This document shows, piece after piece, positions 1 to 12,320 of a stretch of DNA of 64,000 nt. Made by a program: the position numbers and the translations under genes. Each line of letters opens with the position of its first letter. Positions within the stretch are counted from its first letter, which is position 1. Source of the stretch: Acanthochromis polyacanthus (Eukaryota > Chordata > Actinopteri > Pomacentridae); the NCBI RefSeq assembly GCF_021347895.1, contig NC_067113.1:370844-434843 (forward strand), read 5' to 3'. Under the pieces are notes generated by a model. The model saw nothing but the letters and a program-made list of their open reading frames with translations. It was not told where the DNA came from and did not search any database.

Positions 1-577
1 TCTTATACTCTAGGCTGGCCGCCCCCTCCGGTACTGCGTTGGTCCACTCTCCTCTGTCACAGCAGATGTTTTGTTATCGCTCTCGTAGGAATGACTTCGC
101 CTCTGCAAAGCAAGATTAGAGACTGCACATACAACAAGCTCATGTTCTTTACAGATTATGGCTTACGTCAAAAACTATCTGTACCTTTATTATCAAAAAC
201 TGTCTGTACTTTGATTATCAATCACTTTGTCTTGATCATCCTTGGTTTCAATCACATGAGTAATAAGTAAAATAAAGCATAAGCTCCTTCTTATTGATTC
301 TGACTTTTCTTCTTTGTTTCATTAGTCACACCGTGGTAATGATGCTCTTGACCTTCCTATTCCTCAGAACCAATACAACTCTTAAATATGCACACTTAGC
401 AAATTATGAAACACCATTTCCCACAGTCTCTGCTGCCCCAAACATCCCCCCCACACACAGCACACTCACACACTCACAGTACACTCTCACACACACAGTG
501 TGCACACCCCCCACACACACACACACACAATGTATGTATACTGTAAATCATTAAAGTTAAAACTGACATCCAGTTAT
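1..577. other. Left edge: non-coding, CA-rich microsatellite
   Basis: No convincing exon is visible. The stretch at about 430-530 is CACA-rich simple sequence. The rest is AT-rich and probably belongs to the hAT insertion next door or to an upstream caprin2 intron. On the minus strand an acceptor-like site lies near 105-115, but I could not join it convincingly to the hAT reading frame. Confidence 0.4.
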
Positions 578-1780
578 TTACCTGTTCCGCAAACTCATGG
601 TGATGGGGTAAACCAGTGACACAGACACGTATGTCTCGCCAGACAGGGCAGTGGTGGCCATTTTGAGCGAGTCCAGCACAAGGAGCATAGACTCGATTGT
701 GTGCCAGTTTTTGTCAGTCGGCTCCAGCGTCCTGGCATCTGTCAGCTTCGTAACTGTTCGGTCCGAGAGGACAGCAGTGATGGCCCATCGTTCTGAGTGC
801 AGGTGCTGAAACATATCGAAGACTGAGTTCCAGCGTGTCTTGCATGATTGTATCAGTTTGTGTGGCGGACTCTTGTCTCCTGGATCACGCAGTTGTAGCT
901 GCTTCTTCTTCAGCGCCACCGTAGCCACGGTGCTGTGGTGGAAATGGCTCACCAAACGTGTGCAAGCACCAATCAGTCGGCCCATCACCTTCGCCTTCAG
1001 CCCGTCATTGATTGCTAATTGCAGAGTATGAGCAAAACACGGTACCAACTCCCAGTACAGCAGGGTCTCATTCGCCAGCACCATGTTAGTTTCATTATCA
1101 TGCACACAGGCGATGACTTTGTTATCCAGTCCCCATGTACTCATCGCACGTCGCAGGTGGGCAGCTAAGTTTTCAGCGGTATGTCTTTCCTCCAAAGTGC
1201 ATGTCTGAAGCACACAGCTGCAGAGATGTTCTTCGTCCACATAATGACATGTTATAGTCATGTATGACTTGGTGGTTATGGACGTCCACCCGTCTGAAGT
1301 TATGGCCACATATTTGGCCCCCTCAAACGCTCGTTGCATCTCCTCTTTCATTTTAGAATGTCTGATCTCGAGTCGAGACGTAATTGTTTTGCGACTCGGC
1401 ATCGTGTATTCAGGCTTGATATATTGCATCAACTTTTCGAAGCCTTTGCCTTCAACAAAAGACAGCGACAGCATATCGTGGGCAGTCATTTCACAAATAA
1501 GTTCTATAATCTTTGCTTTGCGGTGAGCATCACAGCGTCTGGCTGGAACAAAAGCTCTCATGCTCGTCTGCCTTGCCCCACCGCCATGCCCGCCGGGCCC
1601 GGCCTCGTCATCTTCGCCCTGCAGGTCTACATCGAGGTGTCTACGGTGGATGTGGTTTCTCATCGCTCCGGTACAGTGGTTATAAGCAAGTTTCTGCTTG
1701 CATAGCCGACACTCGACCTTGTTGTCATCTGCTGCATCAAAATACTGCCAAACTGTGCTGAGTTTCTTACGCGTCACCAT
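578..1780 (-). CDS. BED zinc-finger hAT transposase, N-terminal 400 codons
   Basis: This is a long uninterrupted reading frame on the minus strand. Residues about 8-50 form a BED-type zinc finger (C-x2-C ... H-x4-H, the second half reading RNHIHRRH). The hAT RNase-H-like core follows, with ITSDGWTS (first catalytic Asp region), CVHDNETNM (second Asp region), the conserved PCFAHTLQLAI and KTRWNSVFDM. The family is usually 600-700 residues. The C-terminal catalytic Glu and the dimerisation domain are missing. The frame ends just past an AACAG/GTAAATA sequence that would be a good splice donor, so the stop at 578 may lie in an intron and the rest in a further exon. It resembles ZBED1-like proteins, but the flanking terminal sequence argues for a mobile copy and not a host ZBED gene. 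Whether it is still functional cannot be told, because the 3' part is not identified. Confidence 0.75.
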   Translation of the reverse strand: MVTRKKLSTVWQYFDAADDNKVECRLCKQKLAYNHCTGAMRNHIHRRHLDVDLQGEDDEAGPGGHGGGARQTSMRAFVPARRCDAHRKAKIIELICEMTAHDMLSLSFVEGKGFEKLMQYIKPEYTMPSRKTITSRLEIRHSKMKEEMQRAFEGAKYVAITSDGWTSITTKSYMTITCHYVDEEHLCSCVLQTCTLEERHTAENLAAHLRRAMSTWGLDNKVIACVHDNETNMVLANETLLYWELVPCFAHTLQLAINDGLKAKVMGRLIGACTRLVSHFHHSTVATVALKKKQLQLRDPGDKSPPHKLIQSCKTRWNSVFDMFQHLHSERWAITAVLSDRTVTKLTDARTLEPTDKNWHTIESMLLVLDSLKMATTALSGETYVSVSLVYPITMSLRNR

Positions 1781-2029
1781 CTTCCCACTTTACCTTCCAA
1801 ACTTTCTTCCCCAAACTGTGTATCCCTGCCCCCTGCTACGTGGGAGGGGAGGGGAGGAGGAGCAATTCTCTCCCTGTCTGCTCAGCTTGTTTACAAAGAG
1901 GCAGAGGGGCGAAGAACAAGGTGCATGATGCTTAATGCAGCGTTTAACCGACTAGTAAAATACTAAATGTTTAATAAATGAGTAGGCGGTTAAATAAATG
2001 ATTAAACGACTAGTCGCGCACATCCCTAG
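1781..2029 (-). mobile_element. hAT element 5' terminal region
   Basis: The sequence upstream of the hAT start codon ends near 2028 in TAGGGATGTGCGCGACTAG (minus strand), a typical hAT-like terminus. Just inside it are AT-rich subterminal repeats built on CGACTAGT and GGTTAAA. The other terminus was not found inside the window, so target duplications could not be checked. Confidence 0.5.
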
Positions 2030-2950
2030 CATAGACCACTACTCTCCCATCTTTTAAATCCATTATCCCACAGTGATGGCTGAAAGTCAACATTACCAGC
2101 AATAGGCATGGCTCTTGACAGACTAATTGTACCTTTTTAGCTTTTTTTTTTTTTCTCACTAGGTCCCATATTCTCAATGTATGTTTTACCCATACATTTT
2201 TCAATTTGAGTTTCTTCCAGATGTGTTTACTCAGAAATGGTAAGGCTGATAATCGTACACCTTCTACCGAATTCTGTTCTATTGTAACCCAGCCTACCTC
2301 CTGATCGTTGTTAATCCACTGAGTTATAGCAACTAATTAAGCAGCACAATAGTATTTCATGTTTGGAAGAGAAACTCCACCTCTGTCCTTAGGTGAACAT
2401 TACACTTTCAGTCTAACTCTCGGTCTTTTATTTTGCCATATGAATTTAGTGAACGTTGTGTCCAACTGAGTGAATGTGGACATAGGAACCCATACTGGTA
2501 AAGACTGAAATAAGTACAGGTTCCTCGGTAGAATGTTCATTTTGATTGTCTCAATTCTACCAAATAGTGACAGAGGTATAACCTCCCATTTTGAAAGATC
2601 TGCCTTAATTTGTGTTATATTTTTTTTCTATTACAATTGGATTTGTAGAGTTGCATTGGGTTTATTGTTAAGATTATCTCAAGATATCTAAAGCTATGAT
2701 GGCACTGTCTAAATGAAGCTATTGCGTTTAGTTGAGTTGGGAACGTTCCAGACAGCATCATTGCATCAGACTTTTTCTCATTAATTTTGAATCCTGAGCT
2801 ACAGCCATATTCATGTAGGCACTCCAGAAGGGCTGGAATGGAAGATTGTAAATTTTCAAGTACTACAGCACATCATCAGCAAATAATGCAATTTTTAGGC
2901 CTAAACTTTTTTGATGCAGTCGACCAGTTTCTGCTTTTACAATGACTTAC
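2030..2950 (-). mobile_element. L1/Tx1-like LINE ORF2 relic, antisense
   Basis: Conceptual translation of the minus strand, across several frameshifts, gives pieces of a fish L1-like ORF2. Around 2740-2820 it reads GCSSGFKINEKKSDAMM, the conserved segment after the reverse-transcriptase YADD block. Around 2050-2400 it reads DRGGVSLPNMKYYCAA and VRLSALPFLSKHIWKKL, the region after the RT. Frameshifts and stops make it a dead fragment. It starts directly at the hAT terminus. Confidence 0.6.
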
Positions 2951-3094
2951 TTCTCTGGGTTTTAATGGTGCTAGTGCCTGTAGTTTCAGAAATATCTCTT
3001 TGAAAGGTCGCAGTATGTCAGGATGTGGTAGAATTTAGTCCTCTTACAAAATGAGTTCAAGGTTCTGTCCTTGGATCAGTTTTATTTATTATCT

Positions 3095-3692
3095 ACGCTG
3101 ATGAGGCATAACATTATGACAGGTGAAGTTAATAACGAGTGATGACTACAACTGGGTCAGACCATCTCCAGAACTGCACCTCTGGTGGGGTGTTCCCGGT
3201 CTGCAATTGTCAGTATCTACCAAAAGGAGTCCAAAGAAGGAACAGCGGAGAACCAGTGACAGGGTCATGGGTGGCCAAGGTTCTTTGATGCATGTGGAGA
3301 GGAAGGCTGGCCGTGTGGTCTGATCCAACAGGCCGGCTACTGTTGCTCAAACTGCTGAAGAAGTTCATGCTGGTTCTGATAGAAAGGTGTCAGAATACAC
3401 AGAGCATCAGATTGTTGCATTGATGCGTTTTGGGAAGAAGGCCAGCCAGCAGAGGCAGTGTGATGTTTGGGTAATGATCTGCTGGGAAACCTTGAGCCCT
3501 CCATCTGTGTGGTTGTTACTTTGACACGTACCTCCTACCTAAACATTGTTGCAGACCATGTACACCTTTTCATGAAAGCGGTATTCCCTGATGGTCTCTT
3601 TCAGCAGGATAATACACCATGCCACAAAGCAGAAATGGTTCAGGAATGGTTTGAGCAGCACAAGTTTGAGGTGTCCCTCCAAATGATTTACT
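3095..3692 (+). mobile_element. Tc1-like transposon relic (family A), sense
   Basis: It opens with a terminus-like GAGGCATAACATTATGAC. The helix-turn-helix part of a Tc1-type transposase follows in broken frames (about 3160-3430), then the DDE end at 3590-3690, which reads FQQDNTPCHKAEMVQEWF. The centre of the gene is deleted. A second relic of the same family lies antisense at 54625-55240, where the same transposase segment can be read in reverse. Confidence 0.7.
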
Positions 3693-3863
3693 AATGCAGA
3701 AGTTGGGCTGAATGGAAGTTCAGTAGGTGATAGTGTAGTACATCAGAGTGAAGTCACTTGGAGAAAGTAATAAGGTCTGTGTTTGACTTAAAGTGCAATA
3801 ACTGCACTGATAGTTTGATGTTGGTCTTCTTGGCTCAGATGATTGTCATGTTCTTTTCCTCAG

Positions 3864-6800
3864 AGAAAAGAGAGGAAAGCCAAAGGGGAGCAAAATGCCA
3901 ATTTGGTGAGTACAGAACTCGTTTAAAGTAGAGCTGTCTGTACACTTTAAACAGTTTGAACTCTTTTCTCTCCTGATTTCTGACAGGCAGTTCACGTGGA
4001 TATGCCTGTAGAGATTTTCAACTCCCCATCTGCCTTTCCCAAGGATCCCATTCTGAGGAAGCAGCACCTTGAGGACCTCATGACAAAAATCCATGGCTCT
4101 TTCACTTTCATGCAGGTGGACTTTCTAAGCCCATGTACATTAACTGCCACCCCATACAAGGTGGTGGTTTGTTTTGCTGGGCTGTCAACCAAAGAAAATT
4201 TTAGTTGAATGAAATCTTACTTCCTCTTTGACTAATCAGTTGGTCAGTTGGCACTAAAAAGGTAAATTAGTTTGATGTAGCAGTCTGCAAATGGCTGAAC
4301 AAGTTCAAATTTGTTATTTGTAATCTGTTCCTCTTGCTGTCAAAAGTCACGGTAGTTGATGCAGAGTGTTTCTCCATTTTGACAATGATCTGTTTTTGGT
4401 CTGCTTTGCTAGTCACGACTACTGAAGAATTTAAAAAGATTCTGTCCTGTTCAGGACTCTCTTCTAGATGGTGAAAGCTCTCCAACTAATGACCACTCCA
4501 GACTGAAGAGAAGCCCATCTGGATCTCCCTCTCCTATATGTAACTACCAACAAATCAACGAGCTCTGTCATATGGCAAAACGATTCCAACTTCAGATTCA
4601 CCTGCTAGGTTTTTCTAGTGCTTCTTCATCACTGGATTTAGTTTGATAAATTCTGAGATAGAGGGGCAAAAGTAAACAAGTCTTGAGTTTGGGATTGTTT
4701 TTTCAAACCATTTTCAACACTGAAGCCTATTTTGATGCTTAAAGTTTCTGAGCATTACTGGTGCTATAGTTTGAAGCTATTCATCTCATCAGTAGATGAT
4801 GGCAGCAAGAAACAGACGGCCAGCTCTGAAAACCTGCACATCTATAAATATTCAAAATTCAGCTTTTAGTAAAGGCATTTAGTGTTTAGTCCTGAGAGTT
4901 TTCTATGTAACTGGGAATGCTTTTAGAAGATTGTTCATTATTCCAACTTTGGTATTGTGTTCTATCTCACCTTCCAAACACGGCTCAGATTCAAAGCTCT
5001 GCAAATGTCTGTGTCTCCATATTAACAGGGTTAGGGTTAGCTTTGGGGGTGGTTGACTGTTACTCATGACAGGTAACCAGTCCAGTAGTGCTGTGGGAAG
5101 GACATTGCTTGATACTACAGAGTGACTGCAGAGAGAGATGGCAGCTGAATCAAACAGATAAAGCATGTTTAATTTAGTCATTCGGTCAATAGAAACCACG
5201 ATGCCAATAACTGGAAAATGCTAAATATCAGTCTGGCAAAAACGTTAAAATAAAAGTCCTGTGGAATGACAAAACTCTTTTGGAAAGCTCAAAGATCCAG
5301 GATGGCCTAGCACTTCCTAACATGTAGAATTGTGACTGGGCATCTAACAAAGAAAAAAAAATCATATACTGGTACCAGGCTTCAGAACTGGATTGGTGCA
5401 AAGTGAAGCTAGCTCTTGCATGTCTACTTCACTCTGCATTAATTAGGGCAGGATCACCTTTCTCACCATCAAAACACTCATCAAGCCCTGTAGTAATCTC
5501 CTTAAGTACAGTCCTATATGTAATAATCAGCCACACTGCATCACTCCTTCAGATACTTCCAACCTTTCCTGTTTTACCACCGGAGTCAGAACTGGAGAAG
5601 ATTAGGGAATGTAATTTCTTAACCAATGTTCTGTTATTTTTCTTCTAATAGCTCAGACTTATTTGAGAAGCCCTCCTGATGTCCTGCCCAAAACGATGCA
5701 TGTGAGCTGACATTATTTTTTTTTCTTAAGTCAGGTGTGAGGTAAAATGAAAATCACTTTGGCTTCATCTCCATTTCCCTCTTCAGTCCACGCCACTGCC
5801 TGCCAGACTTATGGAATGCAAAGCAAGTCTAAATGGTAGTGATCAGAGCCTGGAGACCTGTGACCAGGAGCTTTCCTCCAAGGACCTACCTGATGTAAGA
5901 GACAGTAACTGGCTGGACAGATACAACAGTGTTATCCCCTGTATTTTAGGTGGCTGGTTAAGTGGTCATGTTTCTGTAGGAGCCACTACAGTTAGCAGAA
6001 AGAAAGACGTTTCCTTCACCGCCTGTGTACCGCAGGGAGTCGACCATCTCTATCAACCTGGAGGAGAACAACAGTCCTCAGGTAAATGGACTTTCTTAAC
6101 CATCTCAACTCATTAAGCAAACTTGTAAGTCTAGTGGTTTTCCAGGATGGTCTTTTGTGCTATCTTTGACCTTTCTTAGACACCAGTAAATGATTCAGGG
6201 AAGCCGTCCCCCTCTAATGGGTCGGCATCATGCGCCTCTACCCCACCTCAGGGACAGAGTTTCTCTACACCTCCAACCAGGAAAACTCTCACCTCCACAC
6301 AGTTTCAGAACATCCAGACAGTAAGTTTTACTAAACCTAGGTTTCATTACTTCAAGACTCAAAGTACATGTCTGCAGTTCACCCTTTTGATCTTGTCTTG
6401 GACAGTATTCAGTGTCATTGTTATCTCTCTTTTGTTACACAAAGTGGCTGGAACTGATAGATCAGATTAGTGCTTTCTCATTTAGTAAGAAACTGAGTGT
6501 TGACACCAGATTCTTACTGTCTTCTGGTGTAGCTCGGTGGTCTTGCTTTTGGCATGGTTGCTTTTCAGTGGCATTTGTGAGACAGCAGGCGGGATTCGAG
6601 GTATAAATTAACTCCTTATTTTATTTTTGCATCTGTTTTGAAATTCCTGGACTACATGGAAAACCAGGGTTACTTTAGGTGACAGGATGGTAGTAGGGCA
6701 TAATAGCTAAGACTTGAACAAAGGGTAATAGAAGTGGTATATTTGTTGGTTGTTAACACACTTGTCTCTTTTGATGGAGTGCCGTCTCATGCTCTGCATA

Positions 6801-9800
6801 ATTAGGAAGTGTAAATGAGTTCTGAATGCTTTCCATCTTAGTAGGATCACCTACTAAGCTTCTCCCTACAGTTATAGCATGATGACATACAAAACACAGT
6901 TCAAGTCCTGATCATCACACACGAGTTAAGGTTTGAACTTTGATAGGCACTGTAGTAGTTGTGCACATGTCCTTGACCCAACAGACCCAAAAAAGTTGAA
7001 CTAGTTCAAAGCCTGTATATGCTGATCTGAAAGGGGCCTTGTGCAGTTTCTCCAATGTACTTTGATGTCTATTTTCTGCTTTTTGTAGGTCTTTAAGGCG
7101 ACTGCCACGTTAAACCATAATGAGGAACCAAACTACAAAGCAGACCCTGCAGCTTTTTCTGAGCCTATGTACAGCACTGCCAGCACCCAAACACCACCGG
7201 AGTTTGCTCCTGCAGAAGATGAACTGCAGTCTGGTACGTAGATGAGATATGTGCATCCCTTCATGGGCTGAATAGTCAACACTCAGTACATTTCTTGCTG
7301 TATGAACTCTCTAGTGTACCAGACAGATTACACATTGGGTAATGGTGGACAGATCTTCCTGTCCCCTGGCCAATCAGGTGGTGGTGGGAGTCGAGCCAGC
7401 CAGTCGTACAACACCAGAGGAGTTGTCCGAGGTATGGCACGTGGTGGCAGGGGACTGGCACAAAGCTTTCGCACTTCTGGGTGGCACCGAGGTATCTGTC
7501 CTCAAGTTTCTTTTTACACTTGCAGCACTTCTGCATTCTCACTTACCTACTTTTTAGAAGAAATCTGTTCAGGCTGAGGTGTGGGATGGTCTTGGTTAAA
7601 TACAATCTAAAACGGATCATGTTGAGGCTTTTCTGAAACTGATTTCTGCTCCCCAGGAGGATCTTGCATCCCCCAGGTTCATCTCAGGGACTCTGGCCCT
7701 CTACCTTATTCTGCTCGAGTAAGCCAATTCCTTTTAGTTTTTTTATTGATTTACTTTTTAATCCATGCCCTTGTCAGGTATCAGTTTTCATGTACTGCAC
7801 ATTTTGACACAGATGAATTACTGCTATTACCAGTAAGATATTAGCGTTGAATACATATTTGTCTTAAGAGACGTGAATGCTGTTCAAGTTGGCAGCCTAG
7901 TTGTTTGGAGCAATTTAAAGATGGCAACAGGAAGGCTGGGCCTGCTCATGACTCTCCTGATTCACTTGTTAACTCCTAATTTTTTAGAACATTTTTGCAG
8001 CCCACTCCACAAAAATAAACTTCACAGTCTCTGAGTTTATGGCAACATTGCTCTCTGTAAATATGCAGAAAGTAAAACACTGTCTGCCGGCTTCATTATA
8101 GTGATCCTTCTGAGTACAGTGCAGTGCAAATAATGGTTGAAAATGAGAACCAAGAAACTGGAGTATTCTTTAAAGTCCTTCTTTAGTTTATTTTTTGTTC
8201 ACCCTCACTATATCTTTTAGCAAGACAAATCATGCTACTATGAAATAATTAGCATGGTATGTCACATGACATGCAGCAGAAGACCAAGGAAATCCTTGCA
8301 TGCAGTCCTGTTGTGTGTCTGCATGCGTTGTGTTTTTGTGTTTATAGAGTTTCTTGTCTTTTCTAAGGATTCAGGATACCAACACAGCTACAGACGTGGA
8401 GGAGGGAGACATAACTCCAGTGGTAAGCAGGTTTTTGCTACAAAAGATCTGGATCTGGAGCTTATGTTCTTTGCTTGAAGAACAGCGTTCAGAATGTCGC
8501 CGTTGAAGTGAAATGTTTATCGTTGACAGCATTCCAGCATCTGCAATGTTTGGATGAGAAAAAAATTCCCGGTTTTAAATCTGTTGTGCCTCCTGAATGG
8601 CTGGATGCAGACCTTATTTTCATCTTTGTTTCATCCCAGCAGCTGTTTTACAACTTGATTAAAATCATGTGATATCATGAGGCTAATTAGGTCTGGAGTA
8701 CTTCTACAATTCATTTTGAAGTAGTGTAGTATTGTAAAGTTTTCACTTTTAGTGAGGGTAATTGAACTGTATTTAAAAATATTAAATGATTGAGGTTGGT
8801 TTGTTTGTGTGGTTCAGGAAATGAAAAGGCTCAGGTTCCACCTTAAACGTATTCATGTACTGACTCCAAACATTTATGTATCAGTCAGAAACAAAGTAGA
8901 AGTCACTGATGCCTTTATCAAAATTACAGGATAAATGTACTAAGTCAGGCCAAAGTGTACTGATCTTCCTTCAGAATGGAAAAGTTTGTGTACTTGGTTC
9001 ATTTTTTCCTTGGTTCCATTTCTAAAAGGCAGCCAGTCTTGGATACATCAGAGATTCTTTGAAATTGACCCTACTTGTACATGTTTTCCTTCACAGTGGA
9101 GGGATTTAGTTTAAGTTGTCTGAAGATCTTGTTAAAGTCAACCGTTATTTGTGGAGGCCTTTAGATGTTGGCATGATGACAGCACACAGATCTATAACAT
9201 CAGAGGTTTAAATAAGGCTGGTTGTACCTATCAGACTCTTTCAAGAAATTGTAATCATGGCATCTAAAGTGGAACCTCTGATTCCAACTGGATAGAGCTG
9301 AAGGTGCGATAAATGTGCAAAAACAATGTACTTTATTTTTCCATTTGATCTATCTATTTTTTTAGTTATTCGAATTATGAAAATGACCATTTGTAGGCTT
9401 TGTTTTAAAGAAGATAAAATGTTTGCTCGGTCATTTTCCATGAGATATAACTTACTATTTTTACATATTTGTTGCTGTTAAGACGTGCTCTCTATTTGAT
9501 AAATCAAACTTTTTTTGTATTTTGCTCGAAATGGACACACTAGAAGTTTGAAAATGGGGAATAATGCTGCACAGTGAGGCACTGCAAGAGTTTTATTTAG
9601 TTGTATAGATGAAAAATACAGCAAGTAGTTGCAGAACTAGTGAGGGGGAAAAATGCGTTGTGAAGTGTGTGTGTGTGAATGTTAGCTGATTGACTTAGGA
9701 AAAGTTGCACCAAATGATAGACATAGGCAGCCCCTACTTGGAGTTGGAAATGTGTTGAGGAAGGGGTTTGAACTGTTTTCTGATATGCAGTGCAGTCAGG

Positions 9801-10571
9801 TCATAAATCCAGCTTAAAGGGTCCCTGTGTTGCTGTGTTCAGATGGATCGTTCCAATAGGGAAAATGAACAAGAGATTGATTCTTCCAGACTAAACAATG
9901 CAGTTCTTCTTGTGCACCACAGTCCTAAAATTGCTTGCATTGCTCCTTCCGCTGTTTCATCCTGCTAACCTTCCCGTCTTGGTTCCGCAGCAGCTTGGAG
10001 CAGCTCTGCCCAGGTGGGCAGTCCAGACCAGGATGGAACCTGCACATTGGTGGACTCGGGTCAAGGAGATTTGCTGTCAGTCTCCACCATGGAGGTTCCT
10101 CTCACTCCCCATGGCCACCCCCACCACCCCCCAGCCCTGCTGCCAATGCCACTCTACTCGCCCCCCCATTCTCTGCGAGTGGCCTTCACCGCCTCTCGCA
10201 CCGCCAACTTCGCTCCCGGCAACCTTGACCAGCCCATTGTGTTTGACCAGCTGCATAGCAACCTAGGGGAAATGTACGACATCCACATCGGCCGCTTCAC
10301 CTGCCCTGTAAATGGAACCTACGTCTTCACCTTCCACATCCTGAAGCTCGCCGTCAATGTGCCGCTCTACATCAACCTCATGCGCAACGAGGAGGTGATG
10401 GTGTCGGCATATGCCAATGACGGAGCCCCAGATCACGAGACGGCCAGCAACCATGCAATCCTGCCTCTCTTCCAGGGAGACCAGGTGTGGCTCAGGCTGC
10501 ACCGTGGTGCCATCTACGGCAGCACCTGGAAGTACAGTACCTTCTCTGGCTTTCTGCTGTACCAGGACTGA
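3864..10571 (+). CDS. caprin2: Caprin-2, C-terminal 571 codons (12 exons)
   Basis: Exons: 3864-3905, 3987-4115, 4455-4539, 5652-5701, 5787-5949, 5996-6081, 6180-6320, 7089-7233, 7315-7491, 7657-7718, 8368-8422, 9991-10571. All junctions are GT-AG, the phases join, and the total is 1716 nt ending at TGA 10569-10571. Exon 2 holds the conserved VEIFNSPSAFPKDPILRKQ block and an MTKIHGSFTFMQ end. Low-complexity Ser/Pro/Gln sequence follows, then an RGG-rich RNA-binding stretch over exons 9-11 (RGVVRGMARGGRGL, YRRGGGRHNSS). The last exon carries a C1q domain, from about LRVAFTASRTANFAPG to FSGFLLYQD. Caprin-2 proteins are cytoplasmic RNA-granule proteins, also linked to Wnt receptor signalling, and their C1q domain trimerises. 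The N-terminal coiled-coil exons lie left of the window or beyond the transposon-filled sequence before 3864. The C1q exon is GC-richer than its surroundings. No break is seen. Confidence 0.93.
5230..5640 (+). mobile_element. L1-like LINE ORF2 C-terminal relic in caprin2 intron
   Basis: In the intron between exons 4455-4539 and 5652-5701 the plus strand reads, with frame changes, LWNDKTLLESSKIQDGLALPNM, then IYWYQASELDWCKVKLA and SPSKHSSSPVVISL. This matches the post-RT C-terminal part of fish L1-type ORF2, the same region seen in the copy at 39777-41096. It is a short 5'-truncated dead fragment ending about 10 bases before the next exon's acceptor. Confidence 0.6.
8423..9990 (+). other. caprin2 last intron, nothing recognised
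   Basis: This is a 1.57-kb AT-rich intron between exon 11 and the C1q exon. I see no transposon domain, no conserved exon and no strong repeat. The acceptor GGTTCCGCAG precedes the final exon. Confidence 0.5.
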
Positions 10572-11190
10572 GCCCCCTGCTCCCAGTGTGTGGACTGTTT
10601 GCTCTGCACTAAATGGTGATGAATCTGACATTTCAAAATTGTGGTCCAGCTTAATTCACCATGAAGCCCGTTCATAACATGAGGTGTGTCAGTGGCCAAA
10701 TAGTGTGATCTGTACTCATAGCCATGATCTGAAACGGGTGTCATGACTACCTGATAAAAAACTGAGATACTTGATTCCCCTCCTGTTTGTGATTCACAAT
10801 ATTGGTCCTTGTGACTATCCTACTCGTACAAGTGGGCCTGGAAGGCATGTCATCTAGCTGTAAGTCTTTCTGTAGCACATCACACATTGAGCTCACAGGT
10901 CTGATTTCAGTGTGAACTCTGATGCAATGTTATCAACATGTACCTTTCTGTTTTCTGAATGGCTTTTGGATGTGAATGAATGGCTGACCTATCAGGTGAA
11001 TTATAACTAACTCTACTAGCAGGACTTTGCTTGATGTTTGGCTCCTATGCATTCAGCTGAGATGGAAAGATTGTGTTCTTGGTGGTGGGTATATTGTCGA
11101 ACACTTTATGCCAAACTGTTGCACTAACATACTACTGTGGAGTTACGGAAGTGGTCACTTGTTGTGGCTAAATAAAAGATGAGCAGTGAA
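10572..11190 (+). terminator. caprin2 3' UTR and poly(A) signal
   Basis: Non-coding sequence follows the caprin2 stop, and a canonical AATAAA lies at 11171-11176, giving a 3' UTR of roughly 0.6 kb. No competing AATAAA was noticed between the stop and this site. Confidence 0.7.
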
Positions 11191-11575
11191 GCTTGGGTTT
11201 CTTCTCTTGAGCGTGCTATTGCTTTACACTTACAGAAACACAGTACACACATCACTCACTCAGCACTGTTCAGTGTGCTGACAGTCTCAAAAGAAAATCA
11301 AACAGGTGATTCTGCAGCTTATCTATTCAGTTCCACTACTAGACACTTTTCTGAAGAGATGATGGATTTTTAAATGTATACACAATTAAAATGCATTTAT
11401 TATATCCCCAGATTTTGAACAAACTACACTATACAACAAAAGGGGTTTACCCCTGTCCGATAGTAACAGCAGGTACTTAAAACTAAAAACTGTTCACATT
11501 TACTGTATTGATAGATTTGCCGTATTAATAGAAGCCCCATAATTGGAACTCACTGCAGCAAAATTTAGTACACCC
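11191..11575. other. Intergenic, nothing recognised
   Basis: AT-rich sequence between the caprin2 3' end and the Harbinger relic. No gene or repeat family could be assigned. Confidence 0.4.
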
Positions 11576-11732
11576 TGATCTACTCTGAAATAGAAAACTC
11601 TTGAGTTTTCGGTTTCACAACGGCTGATATGAGTTGGTTTAATCAACTCGGACTAGTTTCACCCGGAGTTAAGCGTGTGCACCACAACTCTGAAAAGACA
11701 GCATCAACGGAGCCCCGAGTCGATGAGTCACC

Positions 11733-12276
11733 ATGGCAACGGGGAACGAAAGGCTGCGTTTTTGAACTGGAAGTTTTTAACGCACTCATATGGCGAGTTT
11801 GAAGACGTTTTAAGAAAGAAGTGTAACACCGCTGCAGCTGGAAAAGAGAGAGAGACGGCGTGGAGAACACTGCTGCCCGGATCAATGCGTAAGTTTAAAT
11901 GTAGTCCTTTGTAATCATAATAATATTACAGGGAAAAACTGTCTGAATGGTAGAATATATTAGGTGAAATCCCGCAGGGGAGAAGCGCACATGGCAGCAG
12001 CTTAAGATGAAATATAAAAACATTGTTCAAACAGGTCAGACCTCGGCATTATCTCATGGAGGTACTTCATGTTGATCATGTTTTACATTGTAAAGTAGCC
12101 TAAATATTAAGTGGCTGTTTGACTGTGCAGTTGTTTTATCCACACATAGCCTAAATGTCTGCATCCATATCATGTCCTGTTAAATAATTAAGCCTATTTA
12201 AACTAACATAGACTTCTGCTCAGCCAACAGAAAGAAAGCAGATGCCTGTAAAAAGAGTGGTATAAAAGGTCATGGA

Positions 12277-12320
<44 letters not shown>

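Noticed and set aside
10263..10631. Minus-strand open frame of 122 codons opposite the C1q exon
   Set aside because: Shadow of the GC-rich caprin2 coding exon; no domain.
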